NCBI RefSeq assembly: GCF_040869045.1
Contig: NC_090322.1
Location: 273,136,662-273,200,661, forward strand
Length of the DNA: 64,000 bases
Origin: Eurosta solidaginis
Taxonomy: Eukaryota > Arthropoda > Insecta > Diptera > Tephritidae
Direction: 5' to 3'
In this document: one piece after another, positions 34,624 through 43,735 of the stretch
How the letters are laid out: the number at the start of each line of letters is the position of its first letter
How positions within the stretch are numbered: the first letter of the stretch is position 1
Position numbers and translations under genes: made by a program
Notes under the pieces: model-generated
The model's input: the letters and a program-made list of their open reading frames with translations, nothing else
What the model was told of the DNA's origin: nothing
Databases searched by the model: none

Positions 34624-35114
34624 TGTGGCGAATATTAGCAACACCTATCATCTCTAAGCCTATACTAAGCAGTGACTCGTATGCACATCAACAAATCAAT
34701 CATTATGTCTACCCATATGTCCATACGAGCAGCGGAGAGTAACGCACAAACAACATGCATATATCTGAGATACTCCCGAAATCAATCATTTGTGTAAGTA
34801 TCACTCACATATACACGCGCATATGAGAAGCTATAAACGTAGTATAGTTGGTAATTTTAAAGCTGATGATAGTTAGTCAAATTCTAGAAATAGAAGCGCC
34901 TAGAAATATGTCAACGGGGAAACCAAATAGTATAAAAAGCAGCAACAGTGGATTTAAGCAAGCTAACAGTTGCGAAGTATAAGTGTTATTTTCAAGTAGC
35001 CTAATAAAGACCATTTTTGCATTATTCAATATTGGAGTTATTTATTCAACAGTTTAGTGATTCGAACGTTAGCAGAAGATTTGGAATAAGCGGAATTTCA
35101 GTAAATTCGTTACA
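34624..35114 (+). repeat. 3' LTR of mdg3-like element
   Basis: Starts TGTGGCGAATATTAGC right after the purine-rich ggtggagggcag and ends TTCGTTACA. It is 491 bp, shorter than the 5' LTR because of small deletions. Confidence 0.88.
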
Positions 35115-35724
35115 GTATATTGGAGTACACATATTTTGTAAACAAAAATATGTATTAGGGGTTGTATATTCCGGAAAAAATTGATCTTAGGATAAACCAT
35201 TATTTTACTGAGTAGAATTGGCAAAATTGAAAAAAATAATAATAAACGATTTTGTCTTTTTGCTTGCTAATAAGCGAATGTATGATGCATCAAATGATGT
35301 GTGCCATCATCACGCTCTCACTAACACATATGTATGCATTTTCATTTTCTTATTTCATTTCCGTATTTCTACAGAGCTTTGGAAAAATTTAAAATGTTAC
35401 TCGAAATTCGGCGAACGACGTAGGTCGTCTCCAGGAGACCAAAAGGGATCTTATGTATGGTGGAGCAAAGGGCGGAGTGGATAGACATCGAGGCTGTCGA
35501 CGAGGAAGAAATAATCACGTCTCAGGAAACTCCTGATGCTACTCCTCCCATAACCTACGATGTTTGTTTCAGTTAGCAAAAAATAATTTAAAATCATACT
35601 TATGAACTACTGCGTGAAAAGTAAAGGGGGAAGGGGGGTCTTAAAATATACTACAGGTGGTCACGGAGGGGGGGGGGATACAAAGTTGTAGAAAATGGGT
35701 CACATAGTTTGGGTACGTTCCGTT
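35115..35724. other. Unassigned stretch with short orphan ORFs
   Basis: In one frame about 35455-35575 reads MVEQRAEWIDIEAVDEEEI then TSQETPDATPPITYDV, an acidic tail-like segment I cannot place; it might be the C-terminus of a decayed element protein. A G-run (ggggggggg, about 35670) is present. No gene is called. Confidence 0.35.
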
Positions 35725-36200
35725 AGATGCTGTGCTGATTGCCTGTCAATATAAAAGTTGACGCGGCTGCAGTCTTAGCTATTTTTTTCCAGTGGCTCTA
35801 CTGCTTTTGGTTATGGCCACCGCTCCCGCTTGGAGAACGCTACAGTCAAGCTACATCTGGCAGCTTGTAGGATCTGTTTCTTTCCAGTTCAGCATAGTCG
35901 CGTCAACCATCCACCACTATTTTGGCTCTAAGATTCCCTTCGAAGCGCCGGTACGGAATTCTGTAGTCTGTTCGTCCAGTATTTCTACTATGGCCGTATG
36001 ATCTGCGCCCAAGCTGCCCCGAGGCACTTAGCCTTGTTAACGCTATGCTCTTTGCCACCAGGTCTACAGGTGGAATGTGCAGCAGTCGGTGTTCAGGGCT
36101 GCCGTAATGCTAAGCATTGATAGCCTACATACCTGAGGTACATTCTTTTTTCAATGGCCGTCGACCAAACAAGGAGCCCATACTATTATGGAGTCTACAG
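35725..36200 (-). mobile_element. LOA-like LINE fragment (RT/RNase H linker)
   Basis: The reverse complement matches about 20680-21140 of the LOA-like ORF2: gtagacctggtggcaaagag, cttggg, aaggctaagtgcctcggggcag. The RNase H start is partly recognisable. Truncated on both sides. The CR1-like LINE tail (36231) lies immediately to its right. Confidence 0.65.
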
Positions 36201-36230
36201 TCTTCAATTCGAGCGCGCCATAGTACGTTG

Positions 36231-36890
36231 TTTATTTATTTATTTATTTATTTAGTCTATGATATACAGAGAATCATACAGACTATATTACATAAGAATT
36301 CATATACTTATATATAATAAAGAACCACTTAACTTAAAGCAGAAAAGAGCATATTTTAAAGCATTGCCGCGATAAAGAAAAATCAATACAATGTTTATAA
36401 TTAATTGAGTTGATTACAATTAGAGCGCGTGTGATTAGTCAATTCAGCTCATAATTAGACTTAAAATTCTCAAGAGCAAACATATAATGTTGAAGCAATT
36501 TACGTTGTGGAACATGGAAGTTCAAAGATTCAAGAATTATTGGACAATTGATTATGCGGTTAACAATATCACAAAAGAACACAATTGTGGATATTACCCT
36601 TCTACTTTCCACGGAATGAAGGTTAATTAACTTACACCTTGAAGAATAAGGAGGAAGAGGCTGGTCGAATTTTAAATCAGATAAACCGTACTTCATAAAA
36701 GTTTCTGAACACGGTCAATCCTCATATTATGAACCTCATAGTGAGGACTCCATATGATGGAAGCATATTCAAGCCTAGATCTAACGAACGCATTATACAA
36801 CAGCTTCTTAATGTATTGGTCCTTAAATTCGGAGCCATTTCTTTTAATAAATGCCAATAACGCGTAAGCTTTGGGAATTATGAAATTTAG
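36231..36890 (-). pseudogene. CR1-like LINE, ORF2 C-terminus and 3' tail
   Basis: Reading leftwards from 36890: HLNFIIPKAYALLAFIKRNG, LLYNAFVRSRLEYASIIWSP, HNMRIDRVQKLLMKYGLSDL, ending near NFKSNYELN (stop at 36439). A 3' UTR follows, then a (TAAA)n tail at 36231-36255. This is the thumb/C-terminal part of a CR1/Jockey-superfamily RT. It is the downstream half of the element whose RT core lies at 49911-50470. The two halves were separated by the LTR element at 36895-49910, and the frame reads through the junction once one ATGT is removed. One frameshift near 36700. Confidence 0.8.
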
Positions 36891-36894
36891 ATGT

Positions 36895-39800
36895 TGTTAC
36901 GGTCCGCTGCTACGGTCTACGGCTACGACCCACTTGGGAGCGTGTTCACGCGAACACACCTAGCGATGTGGCGAATGTTGCGATAAAAAGATATCAAAAA
37001 AGAAGGGAACACACAGACCTGCCATCACGAGCACAAGAAAATGGATGGAGTTTTTTTTTTTCCAGCAGATAGGCACGAGGAAAAAGAAAAAGGAAGAAAA
37101 ATTTGTCCTTTTAGCACGAGGTTCCGGCCATGAAAGTTCAGCTAGATTGGAGCGAAAAGAAAAAGGAAAAATCTCCCAAAATTGGAGAACAATAAGCGAT
37201 TGTTTTCCCGCTATTTGTATTGCACATAATACACTACGATTATTATAAAAAAATTTTGTAGAACAGCGACAAGAAAGTCGCTTATCAATTAAGTTCATAC
37301 GCTGATGGCCGAAAATGAAATTTTAACGAAAAGCACAAACAAAAAAATGCTGCTAATTTATGTGTGACCGAATCTAACAACACTCAATTTTGTGGAGAAA
37401 ATTTAAAAAGGTTACAGCACTTTTCTTGGACTGGGGTAATACATCGATTCCCACACGCTCGGGTGAATTGTTGAAAGCAGTGGAAAAGATCAGTCTCCGG
37501 TAACAATATCATATTATCGCCACCAAGCATAAAACACCCATATATGAAGCAAATAACATAAGGACAATTGAGAGACGGCGGCAGCACGCGGCAGCGTAAC
37601 CCAACGAACGTCAAAATTAGCACCAAGTCATCAAGTTCGTGAAGGTCATCACGAAGTCTATTGCCACCAGGTTCACTCGATCACCTCGGGCCAGGCGCAA
37701 CAACCACCAACAGTACCAACACCAACTACAACAACAACGTTTGAAACTGGGTGAGTCCGTTCCAACTCGGTGAAATTATATTATGTATTTATATGAAGTG
37801 ATAAAATTCGTCACTTACAGATTATCGTTTCAAATTTTTGTAATTCATTCCAAGCACGCTTAATGAACCTAAAGACCCCTTTCTGTAACTCGATTCGAAC
37901 ATACGGTATATGAATTCGGACACTTTGGTGCTCTTAACTCTGTTGACCCGTCGGATAAGTGCAATGTAAAACCCGTTCTGTAATCTTGCGAGTAAGAAAC
38001 ATTGTTCTGTAAAGCTTGTGAAAGGTCAACACAGCCAAGAAATAGAAAACCTAAATTATAAAAGTTTGAGTTCTGCAAATAATTTTATTCCAGTCAAGTT
38101 ACAGAATAGTGTCACTAGTACATATAGTACCTTACATTTTGAATGTGTCACTCGGAACCATATTTTTTTTTATATACATACATGCGAAAGCCATGCGGAT
38201 GGGTAATGCATTACACATTAGCGACATATGCCTTTCCGCGAGAAATTAGAATCTAGTCGCAACAAGAAATAGAGGATCTACGTCTTGGTGATCAGGAACA
38301 AATAAACTCTTTCTATAATTTTTTTTTGAAATATTTTTTTTTACTGCTCCACTATGCTGTTGCGACTGAAACGTCACCTGAAAGTTCATAAATAATTTTT
38401 CTCTATATGATCACACGGCACAAGTTAGTATGTGTCAACGACGACTAAAGCTATAAAAGCTTATTAAATTGTTACGAGAGTTTTGCCGACCATATCCATT
38501 GGTGTGGCAATCAAATTTCCATAGACTCGAGATAAGACAAATGAAATGAATTTAGTACAATTGAACTTGCTGATATGAGAAAAGTATAATTAACGTAATT
38601 GGATACAATCGAATGCAATTATCATAAATTGGAACTTAGAAAAAAAAAAATAAAAATTTTCACTAAATACAATCCAAAAGTAAATTTGAAGTTTGGAAAA
38701 CTATAATTTAAAATAGATGTGAAATAAGAAAATCTAATTAAATCCTAACAAAAGGAACATTCTAAGTTAGAAATAAGAAAATGTAAATGTTAAGAAGTCT
38801 GCAAACTCTGTAAGGCGGTCTACGATTTACTATAGGAATTTTGAGCCAAATAACTACATTTTTCTTAAGGTATTTTTTTTTTACTCCAGTGTGCTTCGCT
38901 TGGTTTCCACGTTATTTGCTATGTACAAGCATACCTATGAAATTAAAATCTATTCAGCAGTATGGAAATAGATTCGAAAGAGCATTTAGATGAATTCCAC
39001 ATTATTTTCAGCAAATGACCTGTAAACCAGAGCAACAACTGCAACAATGTTATCAAACTTAGTTATAATAAGAAGGAATACAACTTCCTGTATAATTTTT
39101 TTTTACAACAAAAAAAAAAAAATGTTATATGTACATACAGCTGCGAACAAAAGAATAGCAGTCGAAGATATTAAACACCTTTTATTAGTAAAAGAAGGAT
39201 CATTTATTTGATAAGCTGCAATAAACTTGCAACCAAACTTATTTTAGAACCATCTAAAAACGTTTAAAGCCCCTAAAAGGAATTATTAATTTGGCTTTAC
39301 AAAGTAATATTTACTATTCATGTTTCTTAATACCGGGATCGTAATGAATTATGTCAATTAGATACTTATGTACAATTTCTTTGTTCGAAATTATTTCTTT
39401 TACTTCTTAAACAAGCATTTTATTCACCGTTTCCTCTGTAACTTAATGCGTACAACTTATTTTGAAGAAAGCAAATTTAGATAAAACTCAGGATTGATTA
39501 GTATATACATCTACATATTAATTTTTTTTAAATGATGGATTATAAATAAAAATTGTAATTAAAAATGGGAATGTCGGCATCTTCATTCTTTTAGAAGGCA
39601 CGTAGGGTATACAGGTAAGGGGCCACCGAAATTTAGGTGCGTCGGTGGCCATGGTTATTTGAGGGTGGGACTAAGCACCGGGCGTCGCAACAACACCCGC
39701 GGCGCCCTTCTGTGTATTCGGCCTTTTATTTTCCTTTCCGTTTTGTTATTTTACTTTTCAGCCTTATTGATATTTGATTTCAGAGTAGTAACCGGTCATG

Positions 39801-40145
39801 TCCGGTTCGGTAATTTTTTCTTGCGTCAGTTTTTTTTATTTTTTTTGAATTTGAATTTAAATTTTGGAATGTTAACGGTCTGTCCGTGACATCCGGTTCA
39901 GCCGGATGTTGTTTTATTTTGTATTGATAAGCGTTTTGAGTCGGTCTCTGCGCTTCTGCCAGGTTTTTTGAATTTGACAGCTGCTCGTTTTGATAGGCAT
40001 GATAGGAACATTTTTCTGCTTATGGCGCAGGAACAGTAAGGTTGGCAAGGACCCGCCCCAGCCGACAATGACTAGCCACTGTGCACCACTACATCATGCC
40101 GACCGCCTTCCTTACTGCTTCCACTGTAAATGCGCATCCATAACA
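36895..40145 (+). repeat. 5' LTR, 3251 bp
   Basis: Nearly identical to 46656-49910; by eye I find about five substitutions and a few 1-2 bp indels. It is exceptionally long for an insect LTR. It contains agctataaaagctt (about 38451, possible TATA box), several AATAAA-like sites, and two perfect hairpins near its end (39621-39650 and 39889-39909). Small ORFs inside (for example 39659-39889, 76 aa) occur in both LTRs simply because the LTR is duplicated; none has recognisable homology. Confidence 0.95.
39621..39909 (+). other. Two perfect RNA hairpins near the LTR 3' end
   Basis: GGCCACCGA pairs with TCGGTGGCC (39621-39629/39642-39650, 9 bp, 12-nt loop). ACATCCGG pairs with CCGGATGT (39889-39896/39902-39909, 8 bp, 5-nt loop). 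Both recur in the 3' LTR. They fall in the region likely to be in R/U5 RNA and could act in polyadenylation, dimerisation or strand transfer; that is inference. Confidence 0.5.
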
Positions 40146-40147
40146 GA

Positions 40148-40162
40148 TGGCGCCCAACGTGG
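40148..40162 (+). promoter_or_regulatory. Primer-binding site, tRNA-Lys type
   Basis: TGGCGCCCAACGTGG starts 2 nt after the 5' LTR. This sequence is the standard complement of the tRNA-Lys1,2 3' end and is also the primer type I associate with Osvaldo-group elements. Confidence 0.8.
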
Positions 40163-41234
40163 TTCCTGAGGCGCCGGGTGCGAGGGTCACTCCTGGTCAA
40201 CTTGTGAAGTTGACCATCCCACCAGTCCGGGGTGAGCAGCCGCAGGAGCAGCCACCTGCGTTGCGGTGGGATGGTTCGACGGATCAGGGTGTCCGGAGTG
40301 ATCATCGTCTCCGGTAGCTGAGGGATCCACGTGACTTAACGTCAGTTATCGGGGTTTTGTATTCACCCGATGAGGCAGTGCTGCACGCACTTTATTTTTT
40401 TTTGTAGTTGGGGTTTTTATTTTCCCGGAATGTTGTCCGTTAGTCGGCTATGGAATAATTTTGTCCGCTAATTGGGTTTAAATTTTTTTTTGTAAAGTAG
40501 TTTTTTTTGTTTCCTTGCCGAATTTTGTATCGTCTTGGTATGAGTGTGTGAGTGTATGTGTTGTAGGACCCCAGCTCATCCCACGTCTCAGGTGGCAACA
40601 CATAGTGCCACCTGGATTGTGACGGGTTGAGCTGGGATTCATAGTGGCACCCCTTCCTGTCCCACCAGACTGGGGGAGCGGTTTCGAAACCGCTCCACCC
40701 ATTGCGGCGGAGGCAGGAGGGGTGTCCAGCGAGAATGGACGGGAGGCCTCAACACCCCCAACCAGTCCCAGGGGCAAGCCCCTGGAGACTGCCCCTGCGT
40801 TGCGGCTGGGCGTGTTGAGACCTACTCGTGTGTGCCTGGAGCGGACCCTGGTGGCCCCAACCAATCTCGGAGGGGGACCTTAAGACCCCCCTCGATTGCG
40901 GTTGGGAGCACTAGGGCCAAGTATGAATGTGTTTGTATCAAATTTTTTTTTTGCCTAGCCTACTGCCTTCTAGTGATGGGATGTCAGCGTTCCCATCACC
41001 ACCTACATTGTTCACATAAAATTTGTATATAACTAACCGTTTTCTTTTCAGCTTTTGAATTTTTTTTCCATTTTGGTGCGATTATTGATAAATGATTGCA
41101 CTAATTCTCGTACAATTTTTTTATATAGATATATAAATTTTTTTTTCCCCCTTTCAACAAACCATCTTCTGGGAACAGAAGTTTTTTTTTTCGAATACTA
41201 GAATTTGACAAAGAATTTTTTTTTCTAACGGATT
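40163..41234 (+). other. Untranslated leader of the Osvaldo-like element
   Basis: About 1.07 kb between PBS and gag. The first two thirds (to about 40915) are GC-rich with recurring ccccaacca, gggggagcgg, aggggcaagcccctgg and tgcgttgcggctggg motifs; the rest is T-rich. ORFs on either strand (40478-40883) are compositional. The region is expected to hold packaging/dimerisation signals, but none can be identified from sequence alone. Confidence 0.6.
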
Positions 41235-42692
41235 ATGTCGCGTGACCAGTCCTACGGGCAAACGGGCCGGAACACTCCGTTCGAGAGTGCGGGCAGTTTA
41301 CGAGGGAACCAGCACCGGGGCGGTGCTAATAGGGGGGCTTTTTCGAAAGCTAGGCGTCCTTTGGTGGTGCATACCCCAGTAGGAGGGTCCTACGGAAATC
41401 CCGCGGGGACTCATATAGGCCCAAACCGGAACGACGACCGCGACAAATTGGACATACCTGTAAGCACCAGCAATTTGAATGCATCGCTGCTAAACACAAA
41501 CAACATCTCGGGGATAATGACCAATGTGTCGAACTATGCACCAGATGGAGCGGGTGCCTTACCACCAAATCAAGAGGTTGGAAATTTTGGGGACGCTACC
41601 AGTGATCAGGCGAACCCCCTAGGAATGCAGGACGAAGCCACTCGTGGAGGCTCGTGGGTGGACGTGCTACACCAACTGTTCCAGGCTTCGCAGGAGGAAA
41701 TGCGGAGAGAGATGGGCTCAATTAGAGCCAACATGGCCCAGCTCAACGCCGCTCTCGAATCCACGCAGCAAGCACACCAGCAACACAGGAACGCAAGCAG
41801 GATGGACCGTAACCCATTGCCATCGGTAGTACCGCCAATGTACCCGACTCCAAGCAGCATAGCAGTAAAACCGCAGGAGTGGAAAATCGCATTCGACGGC
41901 ACTGGGAGTGTAGCCGATTTCCTCTTCAAATTAAACACCTTGTGTGAGCGCACACAATGCCCTGACGAACAAATAATGGCCAGTTTCCACTTATTCCTTT
42001 CGGGACGAGCCGAAGAATGGTACTGGCTGTTCACAAAACAAAACCCAAATGCGACATATGCCTTTTTGTGCTACTCCTTAAAAAGAGAGTTTGGCACCTT
42101 GAAAACGGACCACGAGATCATGATGGAGATCTCCATGCGCAAGCAAAAGGCAAGTGAGTGTTATGACGTGTTTCACGCGGACATAATCTCCTTGAACGCG
42201 CGCTTAAGGGAGCCGATGTCAGAGCTTCTACTGATTGACATAATAAAAAGGAACGTCAACAGTAGCCTTAAGTTAATGCTTTTTAATGCGGACGTAAGGA
42301 ACCTCCATGATCTGCGCGATGTAGCACGCCGAGGTGAACAAGTGCTGAAAGAGAGCAAGCTGCTGGGAGCCATTTACCCAGGACGGCATGTAAGCGAAGC
42401 ACGCGTGACAACCCCGGACGCGAAGATGGACGGCGAGGACGGCGAGATAGATCCCCAGATAGAGGCGCTGGAATATAGACGCAGCAGAAGACCGGACTAC
42501 TCGGGAATCCAGTGTTGGAATTGCCAGGGAATGGGGCACTCCTATATATATTGCGAGGAACCCATAAAAAGTCCTTTTTGTTTTAAATGTGGGTATAAGG
42601 GTGTATTCACTCCTAAATGCCCTAGGGACCATCGCAGGCAGGGAAACCAGTACCCGAGCGAGAAGGCGGGGGAACCTCGTTCGGCTTCATAG
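41235..42692 (+). CDS. Osvaldo-like gag polyprotein, 485 aa
   Basis: Intact ORF encoding the structural Gag. An N-terminal Gly/Asn/Gln-rich segment (about residues 1-190) precedes a capsid-like region around WKIAFDGTGSVADFLFKLNT, FHLFLSGRAEEWYWLFTKQN and CYSLKREFGTLKTDHEIMME (about 215-300). The C-terminus has one canonical CCHC knuckle, CWNCQGMGHSYIYC (about residue 422). A second box, CFKCGYKGVFTPKC, has Val at the usual His position and so may not bind zinc. The start ATG at 41235 is the first in frame after the leader. The ORF ends TAG at 42690-42692 and overlaps the pol frame, which is open from 42626. No frameshift or stop is visible, in keeping with a young insertion. Confidence 0.9.
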   Translation: MSRDQSYGQTGRNTPFESAGSLRGNQHRGGANRGAFSKARRPLVVHTPVGGSYGNPAGTHIGPNRNDDRDKLDIPVSTSNLNASLLNTNNISGIMTNVSNYAPDGAGALPPNQEVGNFGDATSDQANPLGMQDEATRGGSWVDVLHQLFQASQEEMRREMGSIRANMAQLNAALESTQQAHQQHRNASRMDRNPLPSVVPPMYPTPSSIAVKPQEWKIAFDGTGSVADFLFKLNTLCERTQCPDEQIMASFHLFLSGRAEEWYWLFTKQNPNATYAFLCYSLKREFGTLKTDHEIMMEISMRKQKASECYDVFHADIISLNARLREPMSELLLIDIIKRNVNSSLKLMLFNADVRNLHDLRDVARRGEQVLKESKLLGAIYPGRHVSEARVTTPDAKMDGEDGEIDPQIEALEYRRSRRPDYSGIQCWNCQGMGHSYIYCEEPIKSPFCFKCGYKGVFTPKCPRDHRRQGNQYPSEKAGEPRSAS

Positions 42693-43735
42693 CTCCCACA
42701 TCAGCCAGTGCTCGAGGCGTCGTCCCGTGCGCTGACCCAGAGGGCGAATCTCTGCATGGAGGTGGTGAGCTTCCGAGGTGCAGTAGTACCCTGGCAGAAG
42801 AGCCCTCAAAAGTAATAATAACTTACCCTGACAGTACAGACAGTTCTGAAGCCGAGAGTCAAACGTCTTCATCCGCGATGAGCGAGCCGATTAGAATTCT
42901 GCGACGCCAGCATAGGGATGTCGCTTGCCAGACGCAACTTTCACCAGACCTAGAAGAAAGGGAACATAGGTACGAACACCTAAGACATACCATCTTTGAA
43001 CACTACCCGGTATCGGAAAATATTTTGAAATGTAGGAAGAGATACCACAGGAGAGTACAGGAGCGTAGACTGCTGCAAGCCACCACGTTAACGCTTACAG
43101 AGGACGAAAGGCCTTTAGTAAAGGCTAAAATTAAAAATAGTTTTCTTGTAGGGTTGTTGGACTCGGGAGCCAACGTCTCCATCTTAGGGAAGAATGGATT
43201 AGAATTCCTAAAGGATAACGGCTTCGAATATCAGCCCTTACATGCGTTCGTATATATCGCAGGCGGCAACAAGCAAAAAATTTTAGGCTCAGTATCTCTA
43301 CCGGTCACTTTTAAAAATACCACAAAGATTATTCGTTTTTACCTTGTTCCCTCATTGCTCCAAGAAGCATACTTCGGGGTAGATTTTTGGAGAGCATTTA
43401 CGTTAGCTCCCGAAATATTCCCGAGCGTAGAGTGTTTAGAGACTAGGCTTGAAAAGGAAGAGGAACTTAACCTCCATGAATTGTCACCAGAACAGAAATC
43501 AGAATTGCGAAAAGTCATCGAGACGTTTCCTTCGTACGAGAAGTTAGGCCTAGGGCAAACTAAATTAGTGGAGCATCACATCGACACCGGTGATGCTGTG
43601 CCTATAAAAAGCAAGCATTTTCCTCTTTCGCCGCCGAGGCAAGCCGAAGCTTTTAGAGAACTAGACAGGTTACTACAGTTAGGAGTTATAGAAGAATCCA
43701 ACTCCCCGTGGTGTAGTCCTGTAGTACTGGTCTAA
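42626..43735 (+). pseudogene. Osvaldo-like pol, protease and RT N-terminus
   Basis: The -1 frame is open from 42626 through the gag end. It encodes a linker (EEPSKVIITYPDSTDSSEAE) and an aspartic protease with FLVGLLDSGANVSILGKNGL (about 43140-43200). The start of RT follows: VEHHIDTGDAVPIKSKHFPL and IEESNSPWCSPVVLV, then TAA at 43733-43735. The stop arises because the next RT block (the K-R-x-C-x-D-x-R-x-L region) is missing: VVLV is followed in another frame by KKDSYPLPHI. The deletion is short, probably about 50-70 bp by comparison with the family, and not a multiple of three. Functional until that point; without RT the Gag-Pro-Pol product is truncated. Confidence 0.85.
42641..42684 (+). 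promoter_or_regulatory. Programmed -1 ribosomal frameshift signal (gag-pol)
   Basis: The heptamer G_GGA_AAC (42641-42647) sits in exactly the right phase of the gag frame (codons GGA, AAC). After a 6-nt spacer (cagtac), CCGAGCGAG (42654-42662) pairs with CTCGTTCGG (42676-42684), 8 Watson-Crick pairs plus one G-U, with a 13-nt loop. The pol frame is -1 relative to gag and opens at 42626, so slippage here would make Gag-Pol. Loop GGGA (42670-42673) could pair with TCCC (42694-42697) to form a pseudoknot. Confidence 0.82.

Larger units (their letters stand above)
29446..35114 (+). mobile_element. mdg3-like Ty3/gypsy LTR retrotransposon, defective
   Basis: A 5.67-kb element with 5' LTR 29446-29966, PBS, SAP-domain gag, CCHC knuckle, protease, RT, RNase H, a partly deleted integrase, a purine-rich stretch (ggtggagggcag) and 3' LTR 34624-35114. 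No env-like ORF. The gene order RT-RNase H-integrase places it in Ty3/gypsy. The tRNA-Leu-type primer site and the SAP-like gag start suggest the mdg3/micropia/blastopia side, by inference. Multiple stops, frameshifts and the integrase deletion mean it is non-autonomous. No perfect target duplication was found (atat left, gtat right). A related truncated copy lies at 60780-61170 (minus). Confidence 0.88.

Noticed and set aside
39659..39889. 76-aa ORF duplicated exactly at 49424-49654
   Set aside because: Identical only because it lies in the two LTRs; not evidence of selection.
40478..40883. Overlapping 128-aa and 79-aa ORFs on both strands in the retroelement leader
   Set aside because: GC-rich repeat-driven open frames in an untranslated leader; no homology, no conserved start context.
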